The notes beneath the pieces were generated by a model. That model was not told where the DNA came from, ran no database searches, and saw only the letters and a list, made by a program, of their open reading frames with translations. 8,841 nucleotides of DNA from assembly GCA_004297235.1 (NCBI GenBank), contig SCUR01000485.1, forward strand, positions 1 through 8,841, given 5' to 3'. Made by a program: the position numbers and the translations under genes. Position 1 is the stretch's first letter; the number at the start of each line of letters is the position of its first letter. This DNA comes from Candidatus Manganitrophaceae bacterium (GTDB lineage Bacteria > Nitrospirota > Nitrospiria > SBBL01 > Manganitrophaceae). This document shows, piece by piece, positions 1 to 7,700 of the stretch.

Positions 1-215
1 CCCTTATCCGGGAAGGAATCCACGAAAGCGGCCCGCTTCTCCAAGAGGTCGAAGCGCTGATCCGCTCCGAACCGCTCGCCCGGATCGACTACGCCGCCCT
101 CTGCGATCCGGCCTCCCTGGAGCCGATCGAGCGGATCGAAAAAGAGGCCGTTCTCCTCCTGGCGGTCCAAATCGGGGCGGTCCGCCTGCTCGATAATCTT
201 TTAATCCACATTTGA
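1..215 (+). CDS. panC: Pantothenate synthetase, C-terminal fragment (5' end outside window)
   Basis: Reading from base 3 there is an open frame of 70 codons ending at TGA 213-215. The visible part has the pattern of the PanC C-terminal domain: a helix with acidic residues, then RIDYAALCDPASLEPIERI, then a hydrophobic segment and a closing AVQIGAVRLLDN. This matches the family pattern 'DY..L.DP.tLEP...I....lLA.AV.iG..RLIDN'. PanC is a cytoplasmic enzyme that joins D-pantoate to beta-alanine using ATP, via a pantoyl-adenylate, in the last step of pantothenate (coenzyme A precursor) synthesis. The nucleotide-binding N-terminal domain lies off the left edge, so catalytic residues cannot be checked. 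No convincing terminator follows. The next gene is on the same strand but has its own promoter and an unrelated role. Confidence 0.9.
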   Translation, partial: LIREGIHESGPLLQEVEALIRSEPLARIDYAALCDPASLEPIERIEKEAVLLLAVQIGAVRLLDNLLIHI

Positions 216-237
216 CTGCTCTGTCGTCTTTTTTATC

Positions 238-266
238 TTGACAGACGATGAATTTTCTAAAATAAT
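238..266 (+). promoter_or_regulatory. Sigma70-type promoter for the giant propeller lipoprotein gene
   Basis: A perfect -35 hexamer TTGACA (238-243) is followed by a 17-base AT-rich spacer and AATAAT (261-266), which matches five of six bases of the -10 consensus. The predicted transcription start is about base 272-274, immediately before the ATG at 275, so the transcript would be leaderless or nearly so if that ATG is used. Promoter assignment is by eye. Confidence 0.6.
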
Positions 267-274
267 GGCGGCGT

Positions 275-3200
275 ATGGTGATCAGGAGCCGAAGGGACAA
301 TACTGTTCGATCATATTCATTTCAGGTCATGGTTTTCCTATCCCTTCTCTGGATAGCCAACCTCACCGCCTGCGGAAGCGTCTCCGGCGATAAAAAGAAC
401 ACCAATCCCCCCGCGTCCTCAGCAGCGGGAAAACTCTACGTCGCCAACGCGGGCGACGGCAGCCTCATCGCCTTCGATCAAGCCGTCTCCGCGCAGGGGA
501 ACATCGCCCCGAGCCGCCGCTTCCCCGAAAATATCACCGGCCCCACCGGGATCTTTCTCGATCGAACCAACGACACCCTTTATGTCGCCAATACCGATCA
601 TAATTCGATCCTCATTTACGAGAATGCCAGCACGCTGAACCTCTCGGCCGGAACAGCCGATGCCACCCGGGTCATCTCCGGACCGAAGACCGGTCTGGAG
701 CATCCCTTCGGGGTGGCCTACGACGCCACCCCAAACCGCGAACGGCTCTACGTGGCGAATAAAGACAACAACTCCATCTCCGTCTTTCAGAAAGATTGTC
801 CCCAAGCGAACAACCTCAACGGCGATATCGCCCCCTGCCGGACCCTCTCGGGCGCGGCGACCCTGCTCGACTTTCCCCGGGCGCTCGCGGTCGATGCGGA
901 TAGGGATATTCTTTACATTTCCAATTTGGGAACCAATTCGATCCTGGTTTATGAAAATGCCTCCCAATCGGCCACCCAGGGGGACCTCGCCCCCACCCGG
1001 ACGATCACGGCACACAGCGACAGCTCCCAACCCGAGAGCATGCTCAATCTCCCCGAAGGCGTTTTTATCGACAGCGCGAACGATCGCCTCTATGTGATAA
1101 ACGCCGGAGGGAATCACCCGGCGGTCTTCATCTATGAAAATGCCAGCGCCCGATCGGGGGGAACCCTTCCGGACCGGGTGCTCGTCGGGCAGAGCACACA
1201 ACTGTCGAGCCCGATCGGGATCGACCTCTCGGTGAGCCAAGACCGGCTTTATGTGCTGAACAATAATAATACGAACAACGGCAGCACCGCCGTGATGGTC
1301 TTCGACCGTTTCAACACCCAGTGCGCCGCCACTCGGTGCGACTTTGCTCCGACCCGGGTCATTACCGGCGATAAAACCGGCCTGGCGAACCCGGCAGGAA
1401 TCGCCTTCGATCCTACACATCAAATCGTCTATATTGCAAATGCCCAGGGGAACAGCATTCTTATTTTCGCGCTGGAGGGAGATATTCCCCCGCAGAAGAT
1501 CAATACCGGAGCCGGCACCGGCCTCTACCGGCCGAACGGTTTCTTTTATGATCAAGATATCGACCGCCTTTATGTCGCCAGCTTCACCGCCAGCGCAGTG
1601 GGAGACAATACGCCGACGATCCTCGTCTATGAAAACGTCAGCTCAAAGACCTTCTCCAGCACACTATACGACTGGGCGATCAAAGGAGGGGACCGGGACT
1701 CCGTCATTTTAGGAAACCCTCTGAACCTGCGGTTTCCGCGCGCGGTTTACATCGACAAGACAAGAGGGCTCCTTCTCGTTTTGAACGGGCAGGACGGCAA
1801 GCTGGTTATTTATGACCTGAATGTAATTGCAACTCCCCCCTCGCAAGGAGGGGTGCTGACCATTTCAAATCCGATCGCCGTGATTCGAGGTTTTGACAAT
1901 TCCAAGTTGATCGGGTTTACCGGGGGAACCAATATGGCGGTGGACGAGGTTCGTGGCGAGGTTTATATCGCTGCGGACTGCACTTCCTCTTCCCCTTCGG
2001 CTTGCTTCAACGCGCAGCCGAACGGAAACAGCATCTTCGTCTACGGACTTAATGATTTGGCGACGGATGATGATCAGGTCACGTCCGGGTATCAAAAATT
2101 CCCTATCCGAGTCATCGGCCGGGGTTGCAACGACCGGAACAACCTTCTCATCAACAGTCGAGGGTGCGAGAGTTCGGATCTAACGACCCTCAATCGACCT
2201 TTCGGGATCTTCCTCGACACCCAGAATGATACCGACGCGAGCAACGATATTCTCTATGTGACCAACACCGGAATCAGCGGCACCGGCGCAAACACCATCC
2301 TGGCCTTTCACAATCCGAGCACCCTCGGGGGAACAATCACAAGTTGCGACAACCATGTAATCAGTAACACTCCCGGTCCCAGCCCCTGCAATGTCCCCCC
2401 GACACGGGTGATCTCCTCTTCAGCCACTTTTACCACCGCGGAAAAACTCAATGGACCGACGGCCCCATTCGTCGATTCGGCCACCGACCGGCTCTACTTA
2501 ATCAACTGGGAGAACAATGCTCTCCTCACCTTTGATGATGTCGGCACCCTCTCCGGCGCGGCCCGTCCCAGCCGGATTGTCTCCGGGACCAATAGCCTTC
2601 TCGTCTTTGCGGGAAGCGGCAATGATTTCACCGGGGCCCTCTTCGTCGATACCTCAGAGGGAAAAGAAACAATCTATGTGGGACAACCGAAAGATCCCGC
2701 TTGTTCCTCCTGTCTGACGGGAGCCCTTTTGGTCTTTGGGCTGGAAGGAAATGTTCCTCCCAGCCGAACTTGGTCGGGCGGAGGGGCGCCCTTGATCGGT
2801 CCCTCCGGGCTTGCAGTCGATACGACCCGAGACATCCTCTATATCGCCAACCTGGGAGATGCCGCCCAGACGACGGACGACTCGCTCTCGATCCTTACCA
2901 AAGCGAGCGAGGCCAATGGGAATCTGCCGATGACCGGCACCCTCTCCGTTGCCAACGGCTCATTCACGGTCACGGGAGAGGGAACGATCTTTACGAAGGA
3001 GTTTACACCGGGCGATTCGATCAAAATCGGAACGACGACATTCACCGTCGCGTCGGTCGCATCGGACACTTCCCTCGCGCTGACCATTCCCTACCCGGAC
3101 GCAACCGACTCCGGTGTTCCCGCCTCACTCCGACCCCGCTCGTTGTGCAGCCCATCGAGCGGCACCTGCGGGGCTCCCGATGTGAAGTTGAATAATCCGG

Positions 3201-3898
3201 GCGGGCTCTTTGTCGACTCCGAAAAGAATCACCTTTATGTCTCAAACATGGGAAGCGATCCGAATTGCAGCAGTGCCGCCATGCCGTGCAACGCCCTTCT
3301 CGTCTTCCATGGCGCAAGCAACCTGAGCAACAACGCCGTCCCCGATCTGTTTATCACCAGCACGGCGCTGAACGAGCCTCGAGGCCTGGCCGTCGATCTG
3401 CCGCGCAGCCTCCTCTATGTCGCGAACAGCGGAGGGCACTCGGTCCTGCTTTTCAAGAATGTGAGAACGATGACCGGAACGGTCACGCTCACCCCGGACG
3501 CGGAGATCGGCGGGATTGCCAGCGGAATCAATACGCCGGTGGGTGTTGCAATCGACTCGGAGCGGGATATCCTTTATGTTTTGAATCAAGGAACACTGGA
3601 AGTTCTGGTCTTTGAGAATGCTTCCAGCCAAAATGGGAATGTCGCTCCCTCTCGTGTGATCTCCGGAAGCGGCTTTATGGTGAAACCCTCCGCCCTTTTC
3701 CTCGATCCGCTGAATGATTTCCTTTATGTAGCGGACGAGCAAGTCGTTTCAGCCTCCGCAACCAATACCCCTCCCGGTGCAATTTATATCTTCACCGACG
3801 CACATACGGCCGAAGGTGCGGCCGAACACAGAACCCTGACAGGAAATAACACCGCATTGAATAAACCGGTAGCGCTCTTCGTCGACACGACCCGCTAA
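275..3898 (+). CDS. Giant beta-propeller-repeat lipoprotein (18 repeats, 1207 aa)
   Basis: The N-terminus has an arginine-containing n-region, a hydrophobic stretch (about residues 18-30) and a lipobox L30-T-A-C33 followed by Gly. This indicates an exported lipoprotein acylated at Cys33; residue 34 is not Asp, so outer-membrane sorting is possible. After a Ser/Pro/Asn linker, from residue 54 to the end, the protein is a chain of about 50-90-residue repeats. Each repeat has a strand like LYVAN, a short turn, NSILVYENA or similar, a variable loop often ending in APTRVISG, then P.G..VD. I count 18. The pattern resembles YncE/NHL-type beta-propellers, which usually act as binding or scaffold surfaces; no enzymatic motif is visible. 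A non-propeller insert lies at residues 888-945. Cysteines other than Cys33 occur as eight local pairs. Start choice: an in-frame stop at 263-265 rules out an earlier start. ATG 275 gives a signal peptide with positive charge; ATG 329 would leave only 14 residues without charge before the cysteine. No clear Shine-Dalgarno sequence precedes either. Function is unknown. Confidence 0.93.
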   Translation: MVIRSRRDNTVRSYSFQVMVFLSLLWIANLTACGSVSGDKKNTNPPASSAAGKLYVANAGDGSLIAFDQAVSAQGNIAPSRRFPENITGPTGIFLDRTNDTLYVANTDHNSILIYENASTLNLSAGTADATRVISGPKTGLEHPFGVAYDATPNRERLYVANKDNNSISVFQKDCPQANNLNGDIAPCRTLSGAATLLDFPRALAVDADRDILYISNLGTNSILVYENASQSATQGDLAPTRTITAHSDSSQPESMLNLPEGVFIDSANDRLYVINAGGNHPAVFIYENASARSGGTLPDRVLVGQSTQLSSPIGIDLSVSQDRLYVLNNNNTNNGSTAVMVFDRFNTQCAATRCDFAPTRVITGDKTGLANPAGIAFDPTHQIVYIANAQGNSILIFALEGDIPPQKINTGAGTGLYRPNGFFYDQDIDRLYVASFTASAVGDNTPTILVYENVSSKTFSSTLYDWAIKGGDRDSVILGNPLNLRFPRAVYIDKTRGLLLVLNGQDGKLVIYDLNVIATPPSQGGVLTISNPIAVIRGFDNSKLIGFTGGTNMAVDEVRGEVYIAADCTSSSPSACFNAQPNGNSIFVYGLNDLATDDDQVTSGYQKFPIRVIGRGCNDRNNLLINSRGCESSDLTTLNRPFGIFLDTQNDTDASNDILYVTNTGISGTGANTILAFHNPSTLGGTITSCDNHVISNTPGPSPCNVPPTRVISSSATFTTAEKLNGPTAPFVDSATDRLYLINWENNALLTFDDVGTLSGAARPSRIVSGTNSLLVFAGSGNDFTGALFVDTSEGKETIYVGQPKDPACSSCLTGALLVFGLEGNVPPSRTWSGGGAPLIGPSGLAVDTTRDILYIANLGDAAQTTDDSLSILTKASEANGNLPMTGTLSVANGSFTVTGEGTIFTKEFTPGDSIKIGTTTFTVASVASDTSLALTIPYPDATDSGVPASLRPRSLCSPSSGTCGAPDVKLNNPGGLFVDSEKNHLYVSNMGSDPNCSSAAMPCNALLVFHGASNLSNNAVPDLFITSTALNEPRGLAVDLPRSLLYVANSGGHSVLLFKNVRTMTGTVTLTPDAEIGGIASGINTPVGVAIDSERDILYVLNQGTLEVLVFENASSQNGNVAPSRVISGSGFMVKPSALFLDPLNDFLYVADEQVVSASATNTPPGAIYIFTDAHTAEGAAEHRTLTGNNTALNKPVALFVDTTR
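434..3895 (+). repeat. Array of 18 coded beta-propeller repeats
   Basis: The repeats are diverged at the DNA level but clear in the protein. Each begins with a hydrophobic strand of the form (L/V/I)Y(V/I)(A/S/T/L)N. Examples are LYVANAGDGS (residue 54), LYVANTDHNS, LYISNLGTNS, LYVLNQGTLE and LYVADEQVVS. Repeat lengths vary because the loop between the 'VYENA' strand and the 'P.G..VD' strand varies; repeats 10 and 11 carry the longest natural loops and repeat 14 an inserted domain. The array starts at the LYVAN strand and stops at ALFVDTTR, exactly where the next LYVAN strand would begin. The first and last half-repeats could therefore pair. Eighteen repeats would fit three six-bladed rings, but the division into rings is inference. 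Confidence 0.8.
2936..3109 (+). other. Small beta domain inserted in propeller repeat 14
   Basis: Residues 888-945 of the lipoprotein do not follow the propeller pattern. They read as a compact all-beta unit: GTLSVANGSFTVTGEGTIF, then a segment with PGDSIKIG, then TFTVASVASDTSLALT. The same layout (GT..V.nGs..VtG.GT.F...l..GD.I.I......V.si.sDtsL.lt) recurs in phage tail/fibre-type and large surface proteins as I recall it; I cannot name the family with certainty. It sits between the 'SLSILTKAS' strand of repeat 14 and its P.G..VD strand, where neighbouring repeats carry only a loop, so it should project from the propeller without breaking it. Flanking bases show no duplication or mobile-element trace. 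Confidence 0.6.
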
Positions 3899-3948
3899 CC
3901 TTTTCCTCAGCCGAACGATTTTTTATCGATTATAAGTCTGGGTGGGCT
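3899..3948. other. Convergent intergenic gap without a clear terminator
   Basis: These 50 bases separate the ends of two convergent genes, so a bidirectional terminator would be expected here. The only dyad is a four-base stem CGAT/ATCG (3916-3919 with 3925-3928) around five T residues, too weak to call. I see no gene or other element. Confidence 0.5.
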
Positions 3949-4761
3949 TTAACGGTCTTTCGCGCATCGAAACCCGAGGAAGGGATAGCGGGCAATCGGC
4001 TCGATGTTTTGTCGGAAGGAGAGACGCGAGAAGATCGTCAGGGAGTAATGCCCCGACTCTCCGAAGGCGTCTCCTTTGGCGATTTTGAATTGCTCGCCGA
4101 AATCGGGGCTTTGATAATCTCCCCCCGGATAGGGCTGATACCAGTCGGAAACCCACTCCATGACGTTGCCGTTCATATCAAATACGCCATAGAAACTTCG
4201 ATCCTCTTTCCATCGGCCGACCGGGGTGATGTCGCCATGTCCGCCGGCGCTGACGTTGGCCTTCTTTGGATCGAATTGATTCCCCCAAACATAGAGATAG
4301 CCGTGGGGACCCCGCGCCGCCTTCTCCCACTCCGCTTCGGTCGGCAGGCGCTTCCCCCGCCACCGGCAGTAATCGTCCGCCTCAAACCAATTCACATCGA
4401 CCACCGGAAAGTTCGCCTCCCCCTCCGGATAGCGTCCTTCTTTCCACGAAGGAGGGGTCTTTCGTTGACGCTTTTGGACAAAATCAAAATAGTCCTGGTT
4501 CGTCACTTCGTATCGATCGATCAGGAATTCGGCGACGGAGACCTTCCGCTGCGGATGCTCGTCGAGATACCACGGTTTTTTATTTCCCAACTCCCCCTGG
4601 CTTCCGGAGGAGTCGACATCATTGCTCCCCATGATGAACTCACCGGCGGGGATGAGAACCATCTCGGGAGGGGTCTCTTGCTTTCGCGGGAAAAAGAGAA
4701 AAAAGAGTCCGGCTGGAACCAGAACAAGAAAGGAGAGGAGAATGACTTTTTTGAAAGACAT
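3949..4761 (-). CDS. Membrane-anchored SUMF1/FGE-like protein without catalytic cysteines
   Basis: This 270-residue protein has a short basic start (MSFKK), a hydrophobic segment at residues 6-24 (uncleaved anchor or signal peptide, no lipobox) and then a complete formylglycine-generating-enzyme/SUMF1 fold. Family landmarks in order are IPAGEFIMGS (37-46), DRYEVTN (82-88), PVVDVNWFEADDYC (119-132), RLPTEAEWEKAARG (138-151), VWGN (158-161), GVFDMNGNVMEWVSDWY (192-208) and FLGFRCAK (261-268). True FGE enzymes oxidise a sulfatase cysteine using a copper-bound pair of cysteines after a GGSW motif. Here that stretch reads KGDAFGESGHYS (229-240) with no cysteine; the only cysteines are C132 and C266. 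Classical activity is therefore unlikely. Its ATG lies 2 bases after the cytochrome stop and lacks a strong Shine-Dalgarno sequence, suggesting translational coupling and a shared pathway. SUMF1-fold proteins of unknown function also accompany redox genes elsewhere, for example NirV beside the nitrite reductase NirK. A structural or assembly role is inference. Confidence 0.9.
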   Translation of the reverse strand: MSFKKVILLSFLVLVPAGLFFLFFPRKQETPPEMVLIPAGEFIMGSNDVDSSGSQGELGNKKPWYLDEHPQRKVSVAEFLIDRYEVTNQDYFDFVQKRQRKTPPSWKEGRYPEGEANFPVVDVNWFEADDYCRWRGKRLPTEAEWEKAARGPHGYLYVWGNQFDPKKANVSAGGHGDITPVGRWKEDRSFYGVFDMNGNVMEWVSDWYQPYPGGDYQSPDFGEQFKIAKGDAFGESGHYSLTIFSRLSFRQNIEPIARYPFLGFRCAKDR

Positions 4762-4763
4762 TG

Positions 4764-7700
4764 CTATTTCTGGCCGTTCACGACGGAGTGCGCGTCATAA
4801 TTAAAGCGCATATTGAACCCATGGCAGCGCAGATTGCAGCCCGGACCTTTACGGCCGGTCGGACCGGTATACTCGTCCCCCGTGGCAGAGCCGGGTCCGT
4901 TGACCATATGCCCCGCTCCCCACATCGGCTGTCCGGTGGGGCGGTTTGGATTCCCTGCAATGTTCGCCTGGAAGTTAATTAGATGGCTATCGACATTATG
5001 TCCGGGGTTATCTGTGGTGAATTGGGAAGAGTTTAATCCGATGTAGACGGTATTCCCCGCCTCGACATTGCTGTGTACATTGTTATGACACTCATGACAG
5101 CGGGCATTCGTTCGCCCGACCAAGTGGAGCATATGGAGATTGCCCCCTTGATTCAGCTGGCCGTCTACGTTTGCCGTTCCCCCGCGATAAAAATTGGTGA
5201 GGCGCTCCTTGGGCGCCCGCTCCGAAGGACTCCCCCACCACGGCGTAATAAAGGCCGCCTCCGCATGACAATTAAAACAGAGGGCGAAATTTCTGGAATT
5301 ATAGGTCGCCTTCGCGTTTCCGGTACAACCGGCGGGACAAAGGGTATCTCCGATGAGCGCCTGCTCCGCCGTCCCGACCTTGGTGTCGTAATTGGCCCGA
5401 AGAATTCTCTTATAGAGCGATCCATGCGGTCCCTGCGCCGTCTTCGGATCGTTGAGGCTGGCCGTCCGCGCCCCCTCCGGATTGACGGGAATGTCATTCG
5501 GAACGTCGGTCGGCCGACGATAAGCCGTCCCGCGTGTATCATCAAAGGTGATCGGTCCCGGATAATCGGGGCAATTGGTGTTCTGGCTGCCGTCCCAGCA
5601 GGCCCGCAAGGTCGGGAATCCCGTCAGCGCGAAGGAGATGAGATTGGGAATCCCCCCCAGGTAGGTCCCGAACAGATCGGTGTTGTGGCAGTCGGTGCAG
5701 TGGATCGTCTTCTCCCGGCTCAGCCCCATTCTCCCGAGGAGCTGTCCCTGTTGCGTCGGGACCGACATGTTATTCGTATAATTGTTCAAGACCCCCGATT
5801 GATTTCTCGCCGGCTGAAAGACCGGATGGAAAGAATGATTAAACCGGGGCGGGTTCGGATCGGGAAGGAAGCTGTTCGCATCGGCCGGGTTTACGATCTT
5901 GAAATTCTCCGAGTAGAAGGGGACGGAGGTCGGATCGAACTCCTTCCGCTTGTTGCTCCCATGGGCATTCACCCCCAACGCCGGGTTCGTCGGGCTGTTC
6001 CCGCGCGCCTGGACCGTCTTCCCGGTGCCGACGGCGGTGAACAGCGATTCCCGGACATGGTTGTTGAAGGTGTTTCCGTGGCAGCGCAGGCAGACCTCGT
6101 AGATATACGGCTCGCGTCGCTCATCGACCGACTTGAGGGTTTCCGCGACGATCCCTCCTTTGATCGTCACCCCCGGCATCCCCTGGAAGCGGTTGCGGCG
6201 GGTCACCCGATGCATGTTGTGGCAGTCGACGCATTCCACATGAGAGGTGTCGGGGGTCGGCGCGGCATGCTCGGTGATCGATTTGTTGTTGGCCGGCTCG
6301 GTAAAGGGCCCGCCGAAGAAGGACGGCATCCGGTTGTCGCTTCCCAGCTGGACCCCCTCTTTCGGCAGATCGACGAAGACCGGCTGGTGTCCGAGGGCCA
6401 AGGTCAGATCCATCGCGCTGCCGGTCGGCGAGGTTCCATGATTCCCGTTTCCCTCCCGGTCTTTGAAGAACTGGGTCATGATGTCGGGGGCGCGCGTCGG
6501 GGCCTGAAGGATCGACGTCTCCTGCGGCTGATGGCATTGGAAGCAGGTCTGCTCGATCGCCACGTTTCCGAACTTGTCGACCCCCTCCCGCATGATACGG
6601 ACCGCCCCTTGCCGGGTGTGCGGATCATGGCAAACAAGACAGGCGCGCTCGGCGACGGCCGGCGTCTCGCTGTTGTGCAGATTGGTCGCCCCCGGCTTCA
6701 GATGCGAGTCGTCGAACTGGCCGGTCTGCCGATCGCCAAAGTGGGAATTCAGATCGGCGGCGTTGTAAGGCCATCCCGGCTTGTCGTGGCAGAAGAGACA
6801 GATGATCGCCCCCCCTCCCTTCGGCGGCGCCTCGGTGCCGGGCGACCCCGGATGTTTCTCCGCCTGGGTGGCGGCAAAGGTCATCGACTGAAGCCGGTTG
6901 GCCCGAAGGAATTTCGGGAAGTCGACCTGGTGAGGATTGTGACAGGAGGTGCACTGAACCGAATCAAAGACGTCGGTGCTGTTCCCGGTCGCCCGCCGAA
7001 GCGGGGCAAGCGGCGTCGGCGTGCTCTGCGTAAAGGGACGGCGGATCGGGGGGCCGGGATTGACGAACTCCGCATCTTTGGAGAGCAGCTCGGTGTCGAA
7101 GGTCATCGAGATCGGGTGATCGTTGCGAAGATCCCGGCCCAAGACGCGGGTCGCCTGCTGCGTCGGCCCTTCGCCGATAGGAATGCTTCCGGGAGGGCCG
7201 GCCGGCCGCTGACCGGTCGGATACTCCATCTGAATCGGATTGAGGCCGTTCGGATCATATCCTCCGCTTCCCGGCTTGTTGAGGACGCTGCCGAGCGCGA
7301 TGGTCCCGTCATGACAGGAAAGACAAAGTCGGGAATAGCCGGTCGGGCGGCCGGGATCGTTCGGCTTCGCCTCGAACGACTTGCTCCAGACCTGGTCATA
7401 CATTTGATAATGCGCCGGGGAGAGATTGCGGTTCCAGATCGGCGCCCGGATCTTCACCCCCTCCTGGCTGGCGCCGTGTGGGGTATGGCAGAAGACGCAG
7501 ACCTCGGTGGTCCCGTTCGGACCGGCGGCCGATTTAATGTTTCGCTCCATATCGGGATCGAAGAGATGCTGAAAGAGGGTCGGATTCGGAACCGGATTGG
7601 CCGAGAGATTGTGCTTGGTGTTGCTGACATCTTCGTTAAACGGCTCGACCGTCGGCTGGGCGGAGGAAGGGCTCCGGAACGGAATTCCGAGCAGCGACAG

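Noticed and set aside
220..245. Inverted repeat TCTGTC / GACAGA with a 14-base T-rich loop, overlapping the -35 box
   Set aside because: The stem is six base pairs with a long loop and no T run after it, so it is not a terminator. It might be an operator but could equally be chance.
419..1555. A minus-strand open frame of 378 codons opposite the propeller repeats
   Set aside because: Its repeated patterns mirror the repeats of the sense gene, and there is no ribosome site or domain. It is an antisense shadow.
3916..3928. CGAT-TTTTT-ATCG dyad between the convergent genes
   Set aside because: A four-pair AT/GC-mixed stem is too weak for an intrinsic terminator.
5323..5337. CPAGC in the cytochrome as a thirteenth haem site
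   Set aside because: It is followed by Thr, not His or Lys, so it lacks the proximal ligand. It is noted as a cysteine pair instead.
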